From positions 130,226-192,765 of the forward strand of contig BJOX01000076.1 of assembly GCA_009731375.1 (NCBI GenBank): 62,540 nucleotides of DNA. Direction: 5' to 3'. A model generated the notes under the pieces. The model did not search any database. It was not told where the DNA came from and saw nothing but the letters and a program-made list of their open reading frames with translations. The position numbers and the translations under genes are program-made. This document shows positions 30,726-40,559 of the stretch, piece after piece (position 1 is the first letter of the stretch; each line of letters begins with the position of its first letter). This DNA comes from Paulinella micropora. Its lineage: Eukaryota > Cercozoa > Imbricatea > Euglyphida.

Positions 30726-31990
30726 TCACTCTTTCCGTTCGTTCCTCGCAGTCTGTCTGCCCTTCTTCCCCTGTGTCTCGGCGGGCCGCTGGCCCCAGAT
30801 CTGCTGCCACTCCTTGAGAGCGGCGTCGATGGCCGCGAACACCTGCAGCGACCGCCCGCCGCGCAGCGCCGCCAGCACGCGGTGCAAAAAGATCCTCGTC
30901 AGCAATTCCTGGTCCGCCGCGGGCCGCATCGCCGTCCTCAGCTGCAGCCCCCGCCCCGCGCCCAAATGGTGGTCCAGCAGCGCGGGCCACGCTAGGTAAA
31001 AAAACAAGTGCACCGGCACCAGCGGGTCCAGCCGCAGCGTGCGCGGGTGCTTCGCCTCATCCAGGGCGGCCGCTATTGACGACATGGTTGTGCCGGGCGC
31101 CGCGTAGCAGTGTTCGCCCGGCGCCAACGTCGCGGGCAGCGCCGCGCTCAGCACCGGGCCCCACGCCTCGGGCGCGACGTTCGCTACTTCACCCGCTAGC
31201 CTGGCGGACACAGCAGCGAACAAACGTTGGTGCGAGTGCGTCCCGTGCTCGTGGCAGTGGCGTCTCACAACCTCGTTCTGCACGTGCCAGCGCAGCAGCA
31301 GCTCCACGCACGCCTTCGCACAGCCCTGCTTGCTCACGCGGCCGCTGTCCCACGCCAGCTCCGCCTCCACGTACTCGGCCAGCCGCGAGACCAGCGCCCG
31401 GCGCGGCCGCGCGTCGTGCTGCCACTGCAGATCGGTTGGAATTTGTGTCCACTCCACGGGCACCAGCGGCTCGTCCGTGTCTTGCGCCAACACCTCGCAC
31501 AGGCGCAACCTCAATTCGCTCCAATTCTAACTGCCAACCACAAAACACAGGCTCAGCTGAGACGCCAGCATCGCGTCGTCTGTGCGCAGGCCCCGCGCCG
31601 CGCACAGCCACTCCACGTACATCGACACCACCGACCTGATGTTGGTCTGGAAAGAAACGCCCCCGTGAGACAAACGATCTACAGTGCGCCACGCAGCCAG
31701 ATCCTCCTCGCCAATCTCCGCGTCCGCTTCTGCTTCCTCAGCTGGCGCCGGCAGTAGGAGCTGTTCGACCGCCGCGGCGCGCGCAGGCGTGGTGAACAAG
31801 AACCTGAAACGCCGGCGGCCGACTGATGATGCTGTAGAGCTAGAGCGGGGCTCCTCTGCCAGCAGAGGAGCCCCGCCCTGCTCGGTCGATTGTCTTCGCC
31901 GCCGCCGCACTTCGGTCCTCCTTTCCCCGCTGGTCCAGTTCCGGTCAGAGATTTTTTTTGTGCGCTGCTCCTTTTTCCTCTCCCCCAAAA
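30726..31990 (-). CDS. Unknown GC-rich gene interrupted by one in-frame TAG
   Basis: One minus-strand frame runs from about 31990 (start uncertain; the first in-frame Met is near 32042, in low-complexity DNA) to TGA at 30726, about 420 codons, broken only by TAG at 31527-31529 (FVVGS-stop-NWSELRLRLCEV). Both sides have the same Leu/Ala/Arg-rich helical composition, so they are probably one protein. Segments include VSFQTNIRSVVSMYVEWLC before the stop and HPRTLRLDPLVPVHLFFYL and RIFLHRVLAALRGGRSLQ after it. I recognise no family. The 5' part and its divergent neighbour are duplicated at 33.7-34.5 kb, where this gene survives only as a fragment. It faces away from the HNH gene with about 300 bp between them. 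Confidence 0.55.
31845..31876. other. Perfect 15-bp stem hairpin
   Basis: GCGGGGCTCCTCTGC, a 2-base CA loop, then its exact reverse complement. It lies within the 5' portion of the minus-strand gene and so may be an mRNA hairpin. The paralogous block near 33866 retains only a shorter GGCGGAG/CTCCGCC inverted repeat, so the stem is not strictly conserved. Confidence 0.85.
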
Positions 31991-32326
31991 AAAAGGCAGA
32001 ACGGCCGGCCGGCTCAGAAAGCTTAAAAAGACAGCCAGGCAAAAAAAAAGATAGGAAGTGGGAGACTGTCCCCCCCGCCCGGCAGTTTTCCCCCCGTCGG
32101 AATTTGGCTGCCTTTCCCCCCCCCCCCCCCCCCTTCTNNNNNNNNNNNNNNNNNNNNNNNNNNNNNNNNNNNNNNNNNNNNNNNNNNNNNNNNNNNNNNN
32201 NNNNNNNNNNNGGGGGTTGTAAGGGAGGGGGGGATGCGCATACTTCGAAAAAAAAGAATCACCTACAAAAACCAGTCCAAATCATAAAAAGGCGAGGCAA
32301 ACAAAAACAAAACCCAAGACCGCCAC

Positions 32327-33554
32327 ATGCAGACAGAACTAGTTCCCGCTGCACCTACCTCTGTGGCCATCGTGGCGGCGCCCCCTGACGGAACCAGCTC
32401 GGTAGGAGCCTGTGACCCAACTAATGTCTTGGAAGAAAACAAACTTCTAATGAAACTTAAAAAGGAGCAACTAGCAGATGTAAGGTCCTGCGACGATTTC
32501 TACTCTGTCATGGATGATATAGTAATTTTTACTGCTTGCAATCACGACGCCGCACGAGTCAGATGGTCACGGGTGATCAGGATAGTACTAAGAGTCAGAT
32601 GGTCACGGGTGAAAAAACAACTCTGGGATCAGGATAGTACTAAGTTATTTGCAGTGAGATACTTTGCATTTCCGTATAAAAGTGCGCGGACCGGCGGGTG
32701 GGAAGGGCCACCAGCACTGGAAGTTAGAGAGGGAGAAAGCAGGAGTGTGCCTTGCGTTAAATTCAGAGATCTCCTTACAGTGTTGTTGCATTTCGACCAC
32801 CCACGCTGCAAAGCGCTGCGCGAGGAAATGGCTGAATTGGTTTCGCGCGCGGCCGCGGGTTTGCTATTATGTAGCACAGCATCCAAGCACTCGACGCAGT
32901 CCGAGACCATTGTAGAGCCTGCGGTCAAACGTGCTAAGCTGTCACCGCTAAAATCAGAGGCAAGTGCGCAACTGCCAGTCAAACGCACCACAAGATCCTC
33001 CAGGCCAGCATCATTGCCTAAGGCCGGCGGCGTCGCTGCGCTCGAGGAACCACAACCGACATCGTCAGGCATACAGGAGATCGATTGGGACGGCAGCGAC
33101 ATCACGCCTTCCAACGGCAAGAAGTACTTGGAGCAGATGATTACGGAGATGCGCAAGATTCACCCAGCGCACGAGATCGAGCCAGAGCCCGTGTATCTCG
33201 GCTTTATCAAGCCGCTGACCAACACCAAACATTTCATGACGAGGGCACAAGTGCGTAAGGTCCCGTTCCATATTGATCACATAATCCCTGACTCGCTCGG
33301 GGGCGCCGATCACCCGCGAAACTACGCGCTCATGCCCGAAATTTTCAATCAAAAATTTGCGTCGTGGTGGATGCAGGCCAAGGCCCAGTACATTGGTAAC
33401 TAGTTCGCTTGTATAAATCTTTTTTTGTTGGCTAATGCTCAGCCTGCTATGTGTTGCAGGTCGTACAGCAGCACGCACCTCCATTCTTTTTGCCAAGTAC
33501 ATCAAAAAGAAGTATACAAATGAAATATCGTTGGATGACCTAGAGGAAATGTAG
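32327..33554 (+). CDS. HNH-type nuclease domain protein with a 64-bp intron
   Basis: ATG at 32327 (MQTELVPAAPTSVA). Residues 1-190 form a domain shared with the gene at 34346: a Lys/Leu-rich start, FYSVMDDIVIFTAC, FAFPYKSAR, and LLHFDHPRCKALREEMAEL. A basic Ser/Pro linker follows, then a C-terminal HNH-like core: PFHIDHIIPDSLGGADHPRN, then YALMPEIFNQKFASWW, which supplies the H-x-D-H ... P-x-x-x-G-G ... N ... N pattern of HNH endonucleases. Splicing the GT-AG intron at 33396-33459 replaces an immediate stop and adds about 30 residues (GRTAARTSILFAKYIKKKYT ... DDLEEM), ending with TAG at 33552-33554. An AATAAA lies at 33654. A near-duplicate of 24 bp (AGTCAGATGGTCACGGGTGA) at 32556 and 32591 lengthens the N-domain. 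This gene appears intact. A DNA-cutting role is inferred from the motif; the target is unknown. Confidence 0.75.
33396..33459 (+). other. Spliceosomal intron, 64 bp
   Basis: Donor ATTG|GTAACT, acceptor TGTTGCAG|GTCG, and a branch-like GCTAAT 30 bp before the acceptor. Splicing (phase 1) opens a good-quality C-terminus, strong evidence that this is eukaryotic DNA. Confidence 0.8.
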
Positions 33555-33660
33555 ACATTTTGTCGACCAGGCGCTCAAAAAATGAATTAGAACTAAGTCT
33601 CTGCAACAAAGAAGCAAAGAAATTCGTCTACAGACGGTTGTCAGCTGCTAATTAAATAAA

Positions 33661-34027
33661 CTAATTTTTAGAAAAAGAACTGTCTTGGCACCCTTTTAAA
33701 ATCCTCTCCGCAGATTTTTTTTGAATAGGCATCTGTCGTGCCGTCGACAGGTCCCGAGTTTTGGTTTGCGTACAGAAAGGCTTAGGCAAGCACGAAACGG
33801 TAACTCTGCATTTCACGCGCGGGCGGGTTTTGGGCCGCTGTAGAGGAACGGGACTCCCGCCGACGGCGGAGGAGCTCCGCCCTGCTCTGTCGCTTTCCGC
33901 TGCCTCCACACTGGTCCTGCTGGTCCGATAAACTCCTCTTCGTCTCTTTCTTTTTGCGTGCACTGCTCCTTTCCTCCAAACAGGCACGACTGCCTGCTGG
34001 CCCAGAAAGGTTTAAAAAAGAAGTCAA
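33661..34027 (-). pseudogene. Duplicated 5' fragment of the 30.7-32.0 kb gene
   Basis: Minus-strand open segments from 34027 (LSGPAGSRACLEERSSARKK) to about 33780 (REMQSYRFVLA) align with PAG...ERKKEQRTKK and RRFRFLFTTP of the gene at 31.8-32.0 kb. Gene-like sequence stops within about 100 bp. It is the minus-strand half of the duplicated divergent block. Confidence 0.4.
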
Positions 34028-34345
34028 GCAGAAAGGACAGGGAGCGGGAGGATTCTTTTTTCCCCCGCCCGCCCCCCCCCCCCCGTCACATTGGTTGCCC
34101 TTTTTGTTCCCCCCCTCTCTCCCGTCCGTACTCTGCCTGCCACCGAAATGGAGAGGGGGGGGGGGGCGACCGGCAGGAAAAGAGCTGAAAGAGTCTGAGC
34201 GAGGGCCGGAGGGGGGGAGGGGGGGGAGCTGAAGGGAATGCGCATCGAGAGAGGATGCCCAGCTTCGAAAAAAAAAGAATCACCTACAAAACCAGTCCAA
34301 CTCATAAAAAGGCGTGGCAAACAAAAACAAAGCCAAAACCGCTAC

Positions 34346-35940
34346 ATGCAGACAGAACTAGTTCCCGCTGCTCCTACCGCCGTGGCCACCGTGGCGGCGC
34401 CCCCTGACGAAGCCAGCCCGCTTGAAGCCGGTGACCCAACTAATGTTTTGCAAGAAGCTCAATTCTCATGGGCATTGGACCAGCAGATTTTGCCAACATC
34501 CGGCGCAGTCAAGACTGTTTCTTTTGCATTTCCGATGCGATTTGTGTCTTTACTGACTGTTCTGAAAATTCTGCCAGAAAAAAGTGGCTCAAGGTGGCAC
34601 TAAAGTTAGGCCGGCCCGCCCGGCGACCCATCGTCACCCAGACAAATAGTGGTCAGGAGTGCCACCGGGGGAATACGTTTGATTTTCCCGTGAAGTTTTT
34701 CGCGTTTCCACGGCGGGCCGCACGGGCCGACGAGCGTGAGGTGGCACCGGCGCAGGAGGTCAAGGAGGGCGAGCGCCGGGCAGCACAGTGCACGACCTTC
34801 AAGTGCCTGCTGACAATTTTGAGTCACCTCGAGCACCCGAGATGCAAGAAGCTGCGCGAAGAAATGGCTCGGATCGCAACTCGAGCTGCAGCGGGCGACG
34901 AGGCACTCGAAAAAGCCTTGCCAGTACGTAGGCAAGAACTGCCCACAGACGTCCGCGATCTGATGCGCGCAGGCCTTGCTGGCTTTGGCGACTCGAACAC
35001 GGTAGCCCTGAAGACCATGATTGCGCAGCTGGGCACGATGGTGGAGATGAAAGATAAACTGCTCGAGGCCAACTCGAGGATCATCGAGCAGCAGACAGCT
35101 CGGCTCGAGGAGCAGACTGCTCTGCTAGGGGAGCAGTCTGCTCGGCTGGCGCTGGCGGACGTGGCCTTGAAGCAGCAGCAACTCATCACGAGTTTGCAGG
35201 AAGAGAAGGCTGCCAAGCGCCGCAAGCTGTTGTTGGGCGCGGTGCCAGTGTTCTAGGCAGAGGATGCTAGCGAGAGCGACAGCAACGACTACCCGCCTGG
35301 CTCGACCTGCAAGGGAGACCCGCGTTGGTCTCGGCTGATGAACGAGCAAGCCCGCGTGTTTGGCGAGACGTTGGCACGGGCCTTAACGTCTTACGCCAAG
35401 GGGGTACGCGACCAGTACCTCAACACAGAGGAACCAGAAGAGGATATCGAGCCTGAAGTCTGGCAGCAAGCCAATGACGAAGCAATCGAAGCGCTTCGAC
35501 AGGCTGTCGCGGAAATCTTGTGCCCCGCGGATCCTGCTGCGTTGGCTCGTTTCAAGAGCGTCAATTGCACTCAAACGTACAGCGAGGTGGTGAGGATTGT
35601 TTGCTCGAGGCTTCCACGTCGAAATCTAAATTCCACTGATCTGCCACTTTCCCATTTGTTTTTGTACCTCGTGGCCAAGAACAAATTCTTTGCGCAAGTG
35701 GCAGGCGACGAAGATGACGCGGACTTGGCTAGAAACATTGAGCTCGAAACTACGCTGGGCGAAGAAGTTCTGGAACATGATGTGTTTCTGTATTCGCTCG
35801 ATGAGCCGCACGGGCTCGTAAAAAAGGACTGTCAAGAACAGTCGTTGCGAATTGAAATGTTAAGACAAGCACGAAATGGCGACGCGCAGGCCGAGGCCTT
35901 CTTCTTGGCCAGGGGCCTGCCAGTGAAGTACCTTGTGTAA
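34346..35940 (+). pseudogene. Paralogue of the HNH gene's N-domain fused to a coiled coil, with a frameshift and an in-frame TAG
   Basis: ATG at 34346 gives MQTELVPAAPTAVATVAAPP, nearly identical to the gene at 32327, and the 5' flank is also alike. About one base is missing near 34465 (compare CAATT-CTCATGGG with AAACTTCTAATGAAA); the next frame continues with FFCISDAICVFTDC, FAFPRRAAR and LSHLEHPRCKKLREEMARI, matching the paralogue. It then diverges into a long coiled coil (LLEANSRIIEQQTARLEEQT ... EEKAAKRRKLLLGA) instead of an HNH core. TAG at 35254 interrupts the frame, but the same frame continues through AEDASESDSNDYPPG for 228 further codons of good composition to TAA at 35940. N-domain plus coiled coil recalls virus-type BRO/MSV199 proteins, but I cannot confirm this. 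Domain swapping between paralogues is clear. Confidence 0.65.
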
Positions 35941-36200
35941 ACCTTTCAATACGCAACTCAGTTTTGGTTCTCAGTAAAAAAAACAACGTGGAGATTTGGA
36001 GAGTGAGGGNNNNNNNNNNNNNNNNNNNNNNNNNNNNNNNNNNNNNNNNNNNNNNNNNNNNNNNNNNNNNNNNNNNNNNNNNNNNNNNNNNNNNNNNNNN
36101 NNNNNNNNNNNNNNNNNNNNNNNNNNNNNNNNNNNNNNNNNNNNNNNNNNNNNNNNNNNNNNNNNNNNCAAGAGCTTAGTTTTTTTTTTTTGACTGTGGG

Positions 36201-36623
36201 ATGGCGACAGCAAATTCCTCACCCGGCTTCCAGTGCTTGTTGGCAGGCTGGGCGGCACGGACCGAGGGGCTACCGCCGGAGCCCAAGGGCCTAGTACCGT
36301 CTGTAGCAGTAGCCGCGCAACGTTCGCCAATCGCGGCGCCACTAGGCCCTGCGCGAGCAGAGGCCCAGCGCTGGCTGCGGACGGAGCTCGAGGCGCAGGG
36401 CGTGCGGGGGCCCGCGCTGGTCACAGTGCTGCGCACCTTGCAATACCGCGATCACGCGGGCCTGCTGCGGCTGACCGAAGACGACCTGAAATTCTTGGTT
36501 ACCAGTGCCAGGCCGCGGCTAGAGCCTGACCTGGCGCTGCTGTTGCGCGATATTCTGCACGACGGGGGCTGCTTGAAAAGACGACCCGCTAATAAAAAGG
36601 AGCATGAAGGCGAGCCTGGCTGA
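36201..36623 (+). CDS. Small protein with a SAM-like helical domain
   Basis: 140 codons from ATG (MATANSSPGFQCLLAGW) to TGA, with no lesion. After a Pro/Ala-rich first half, residues 52-118 read AEAQRWLRTELEAQG ... LLRLTEDDLKFLV ... LALLLRDIL. This resembles a sterile-alpha-motif fold (W at the first helix, L-T-x-x-D-L before the fourth, long final helix), a protein-protein interaction module. The tail is basic (KRRPANKKEH). The resemblance is by eye only. The upstream 159-N gap hides its promoter. Confidence 0.5.
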   Translation: MATANSSPGFQCLLAGWAARTEGLPPEPKGLVPSVAVAAQRSPIAAPLGPARAEAQRWLRTELEAQGVRGPALVTVLRTLQYRDHAGLLRLTEDDLKFLVTSARPRLEPDLALLLRDILHDGGCLKRRPANKKEHEGEPG

Positions 36624-36945
36624 GAGACAGACAAGTTCGTAAATACGAAGACCAAGGTCGCGCGATCGAGTTACAAAAAGAAGTAACGCGCGCGGTGCCA
36701 CGGGCGTCTTTTGTGCATGACGCCCCCCCCCCCCCCCACAAACGGGCTCGCCTCGAAGAGTGAGGCAGACAAGTTTATTAAAGACCTTTGTTGGGNNNNN
36801 NNNNNGGGGGGGGGGGGGGGGGGGGGGGGGCGAAGGCAGGCGGGGCAGGAAAACTTTTTTTGTGCTTAGCTAATGTCTGGACGTTGGCGGGCGGGGAGAA
36901 GCATTTTTCTTCTCTTGCAAAATGTTTCCCAGAAAAGCAGCCTGT

Positions 36946-38011
36946 TCAAATTTCGCCCGCCGCCTTTCGCGCGGTCTGAAATTCACAGTACAGCGCTAGA
37001 CCCTTGGGAAACAAGATTGCGCCCCGGATCCCACGCACAAAGTCGTACCCGCGCGCCCGTGGATCAGAAAGAATAGTCAGCTTGGAGATAAAGATCGTAG
37101 CCTTATCGTAGTCTAAGAATTCGATTGCCAATAACGCTCTGCCGCCATATTTCCGGCTCAGGATACTCTTCATGGAGCCAAGGATGGCCAGATGTATGTA
37201 CAGACCATACAAAGCCTGATTTTGTTTTACAAGGTATTGCTCTAGTTGCTCGAACATGAGCACGCCGAAATTAGACTTGCTGTCAAGCAGCGATCTGCCA
37301 TGCCACACTGCGCTATGCCTCCTGATGCTACCAGCAAAGACCCAATCATGATCGGCCACGGACGGATCCCTGTAGCTTTGGTGCAGCTGGGCCGCCCGGT
37401 TGTCATCCCCCCCCCCCCCCCCCCCCCCACCCCCCCCAACCCCCCCCCCCCCCNNNNNNNNNNGAACAAATGTGCATGCCAGTAATACAGCTTGTCCTCA
37501 TTCCACAACGCGTCCATAAGACAGGAACAGGCGGCCACGACCGACTTAATGTTTTTCTTGTCGTATGAGGCCCGGAGTACTTCGCACATTTCTTTTTGGA
37601 ATATTTTCTTTCGGTCCTCTGGAAAAGTTACCAGATTTGCAAAGCACTCTACAAACTGCTGAAGCCTACTTCTTTCCAATCTTCGTGCTGGACTTTGTTA
37701 GTCAAAAAGTCGCTGATTGTTTGGCTCTTGCGCCCGCTAATCTCGCTCACTAGCGTTTGGTAGCCATTAAAATCTTGTAAATTCTGAAAATGCGTGTAGA
37801 TAGAATCATCAAGCTCTCGATCGTTTTCAATGGTAAGGGCAAAAAAACCTGGAATCTTTGCATTGACACATTTACGAGCCACGCCTAAAAGCTCTTTTTT
37901 AAATTCAAAGTGAAATGTAGCAAGAAGTGCCCTGACATCCTCTGCAAACACGAGCTCGTACACAATAATATTCCAGAAGTAGTTGTTATACTCCGAGGTT
38001 TTCAGCAGCAA
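36946..38011 (-). CDS. Unknown protein, frameshifted and crossed by a gap
   Basis: Minus strand. One open block of about 120 residues (YNNYFWNIIVYELVFAEDVR ... VQHEDWKE) to about 37650, then a one-base frame change near 37670 into RLQQFVECFANLVTFPEDRK ... KLYYWHAHLF at the C tract and 10-N gap (37409-37463). Sequence beyond the gap continues in shifting frames to SILSRKYGGRALLAIEFLDY ... ILFPKGLALYCEF, ending TGA at 36946. The amino acids look genuinely coding (Tyr, Phe and Trp spread evenly). I recognise no family. The start lies at or above 38011; a TAA closes the frame at about 38040. Confidence 0.5.
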
Positions 38012-38099
38012 CGCCTTTCCTTCGGATATCTGCGGTCCTTAAAAAATATTAGCGCACAATTAAGTTAGATGTTTTTTTTTGCATCAGCAAAAACTAAGG

Positions 38100-38240
38100 C
38101 TCCGAATACTCTGGGGCGGGGTTGGCGAGCGGAAAACATTTTTTGGGGTGCTAGGGAAACGTGGGCGGGCGGGAAAAACAGCTTTGCCAACAAACTAAAA
38201 AAACGTTTTCCCGCCCGCCAACCTTCACCGCCGCCCCTCT
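38100..38240. repeat. Foldback element related to the 19.7-20.4 kb cluster
   Basis: GGTTGGCGAGCGGAAAACATTTT (38117) and GTGGGCGGGCGGGAAAAA (38161) pair with AACGTTTTCCCGCCCGCCAACC (38202-38223). The purine-rich GGCGGG-AAA stem is the same type as at 19.7, 20.06 and 20.34 kb; a single arm is also present at 36886. Confidence 0.6.
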
Positions 38241-38484
38241 CCTTCAGGCAGGAAGAGAGGGTGGGTGGGGGGAGGGCAGGAAATGTAAAAAAAAGTGCGG
38301 GGGCTGGCCAAACACGGGAGGGAGGGTAGAACCGGTAAAAAAAAGAAGCAAAACACCCTTGCGAAAAAGAATGGCGGCCGCGTCCCCCCCCCTTCACAAA
38401 AAAAACCAGCCCACACAGATTTCTTTTTTTCTTGGGTGGCATACTTTTAAAAGCCGTTCCACACCACCCTCCACCCTGCTCGGA

Positions 38485-39161
38485 ATGGAACACGTTGCGT
38501 CCGCGCTGGTGCACTTCGAATTCCGCTGCAATGATGGGGCGGCAGACGATGATGACGACAGGTACACGGGCCCGTTCGCGCCGCGCAGCACGAAGCACTG
38601 ATCAAGCTCATCACCCCCGCGGTGGCAAAATTACAACGACTACGACGGGGCAGGAGATGCGAACGCGCCGCCAGCATTTACCCGGGACTAGCGGAGGCAG
38701 AGCGGGAGGACGCCCAGCAAAACCCGGGCGCGGACGAATCTTTCTGCTTCGCGTGCCAGTTCCTGCCCAGAGGACAATGCGACAACAGAGACTTTGCGAA
38801 CTTGCAGAGCTTATTCGAGGAGCGGGGTGACAGGAACCCACTAGTAGTGCTGCGGTGTGTGCAGCAGTGATACCGGCGGCGCTGGCAGGAAGAGTGCAAC
38901 CAGCACTGGCTGCTGAGCAGCATACGGTTGCACATCGTGAGCCACCGCGCCATGCACCCGGAGGTTTTCAGAAAGAACGCTATGCGCACGAACCAGGCGC
39001 TGCTGTACCACCTGGTGGCGCAGGGCCTGCTGCGCGAGAACGACGACTGGACAGTGCGAGAGATAGACTAGAACAGCTTTAGAAAATACCAGAGCCTAGT
39101 GCTAGCCAGCGTCAAACTACAGGCCGGCGCGCAGTCGACTTTACTGCCTGAGCCGTCCTAA
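38485..39161 (+). pseudogene. Unknown protein with CxxC and HxxxH motifs, one frameshift and two in-frame stops
   Basis: ATG at 38485 opens MEHVASALVHFEFRCNDGAA with an acidic DDDDD run, and ends in frame at 38601. The adjacent frame carries on (ALIKLITPAVAKLQRLRRG). It then reads ESFCFACQFLPRGQCDNRDF ... LQSLFEERG, TGA at 38868, and without shifting WQEECNQHWLLSSIRLHIVSH ... MRTNQALLYHLVAQGLL, TAG at 39069, and 29 more codons to TAA at 39159. The CFAC pair followed by H-I-V-S-H about 60 residues on suggests a metal-binding domain. I cannot name the family. A T-rich and A-rich tract with AATAAAAAAAA (39195) follows; it could be a poly(A) signal or a retrocopy tail. Confidence 0.55.
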
Positions 39162-39164
39162 ATA

Positions 39165-39440
39165 ATATGTCACTTGAAGAAAAACATTGCTTTTAATAAA
39201 AAAAAAAAAAACAGGAACCTCTTTTGATTCTACTCGCCAGGAATTTTTTTTTGCTGCCTTTTCTCAGTCTAGTGCAGCACTATTTTTTTTAAAAACTCTG
39301 AACATGCAGGAAGGACGCCAGCGAAAACAAAAAAAACTAGAATATCCTGACGCGCAACAAAATCCCTACTCAGTGTGTTTGGTCGATTCTAGTCACAGTC
39401 AGAGTCACTGCAATCAGCGCAAAATCCCTTGGGGCTTTCA
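39165..39440. other. Intergenic, A/T homopolymers, no gene seen
   Basis: Contains AATAAA followed by a 13-base A run near 39200 and a short Gln/Lys-rich open frame without support. Confidence 0.5.
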
Positions 39441-39445
39441 CTGAG

Positions 39446-39922
39446 TCACTTGCGTTGGACATGAGCTGTGACCCCCTTTGCGAGCAGATCCTCACACTTC
39501 ACGGTGCAATCTCGTTCAGCTCTGTAGTGGTCTCCCAACAAATTCAGCATCGGCAACGAAACTATTTTCTGGACGGCTTCTGCGATTTGGTCGCTGCTCT
39601 TCACCTCCGATATAATGCCGTCCAGTGGCAGATGCATGAGGAATCGGTGTTCGCTCTTGTTATTGTTTTGGTCCAGCGACAAGCTGAGTTCCATCACTGT
39701 TTTGCAGGTCCGGATCGTGTGTTTGCAATACAACACCAAGCGCGTACTAACAGGTACAGATTCGCCGTAGCGTCTGCCCACGTTAATGTTCAGCAGGCAG
39801 TGCGCATCCAAATCTTCTCCGTTTTCGTAGTAATGATAAGGAACTGCTCCGGTGATCACATATTTCTCAAAACCCCTTCCCAGGGTCACTTGCTCGATCT
39901 GTTGGACAAGTGTCTTTTGCAC
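39446..39922 (-). CDS. Unknown protein, paralogue of the 40.6-41.2 kb gene
   Basis: 159 codons on the minus strand, entered at a GTG (no ATG nearby, so the first exon may be missing), ending TGA. Sequence features: VTLGRGFEKY, GAVPYHYYENGEDLDAHCLL, VSTRLVLYCKHTIRTC, then EAVQKIVSLPMLNLLGDHY and LLAKGVTAHVQ. The same ordered blocks recur in the neighbour 700 bp away (VALKGGYTKFPLHGVPGNLYYE, then VLKQIVSVQMLNLSGDVY, LLQKGVTVPV), identifying a two-member tandem family. No known domain is recognised. No internal lesion is visible, so this is the better copy. Confidence 0.5.
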   Translation of the reverse strand: MQKTLVQQIEQVTLGRGFEKYVITGAVPYHYYENGEDLDAHCLLNINVGRRYGESVPVSTRLVLYCKHTIRTCKTVMELSLSLDQNNNKSEHRFLMHLPLDGIISEVKSSDQIAEAVQKIVSLPMLNLLGDHYRAERDCTVKCEDLLAKGVTAHVQRK

Positions 39923-40261
39923 CGCGCGGAGTTAGCCTTACTTAGCTATGGTGGCTAAGGGCAGCAAGGAGGACTAGAGACACTTGCAGGTCGTGCCTAG
40001 CACTGCCAAGGAAGACGGGAAATACGAGATGAGCAATTCTAGTGTGCTGCCCTCCAGCAGCTCCAGCAGATCCAACAAGGAAGAACGACCTTGTGCACGC
40101 TTCTGTCTTTTGTTCGGTCGCGCAGCGTTTTTCGTTCAGTCGTCTGTCGAGCTAGCTGCTCCAAGAAAAAACATACCTCTTACACAAAGAAGAAGAATAA
40201 TATCATCAGTCTTGAAAAAAAATGTACAAGGAGTAACATAAATAAACCATTTCCTCCATTT

Positions 40262-40520
40262 GTAAATGTGCGTCGTCTGTTTTGTGCATGTGTGTGTGTG
40301 TGTGCGTGTGTGGCTGTGTGTGTAAGTGTGACTGTGTGTGTGACTGTGTGCGTGTGTGACTGTGTGTGTATGTGTGCAAGTGTGTGACTGTGCAGGTGTT
40401 TGTGTATGTTTGTGCGTGTGTGTATGTTTGTGCGTGTGTGTGTATGTTTGTGAGTGTGTGTATGTGTATGAGTATGCGTGTGTGTGACTGTGTGTGTTGT
40501 AGGCGTATAAAGCTTTATGT
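40262..40520. repeat. (TG)n-rich degenerate microsatellite
   Basis: TGTGTGACTGTGTGTG-type repeat. It runs into the 3' end of the paralogous gene, whose reading frame continues into it as Thr-His repeats. Confidence 0.9.
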
Positions 40521-40559
40521 GTGTGAGTCACTGCTTTGTTCTGTTGTGTTAAAAAGATC

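Noticed and set aside
34346-35940. Assigning the coiled-coil paralogue to the viral BRO/MSV199 family
   Set aside because: Architecture is similar but no diagnostic motif could be confirmed by eye.
36201-36623. Calling the small helical protein a confirmed SAM-domain regulator
   Set aside because: The resemblance is limited to helix spacing and an L-T-x-x-D-L word; kept only as SAM-like.
26795-39161. Alternative genetic code or selenocysteine readthrough as a general explanation for in-frame stops
   Set aside because: TAA, TAG and TGA each also end apparently intact frames (for example TAG at 33552, TGA at 36621), the internal stops are of both TGA and TAG types, and no selenocysteine insertion element was recognised. 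Decay or error is simpler, although individual cases remain open.
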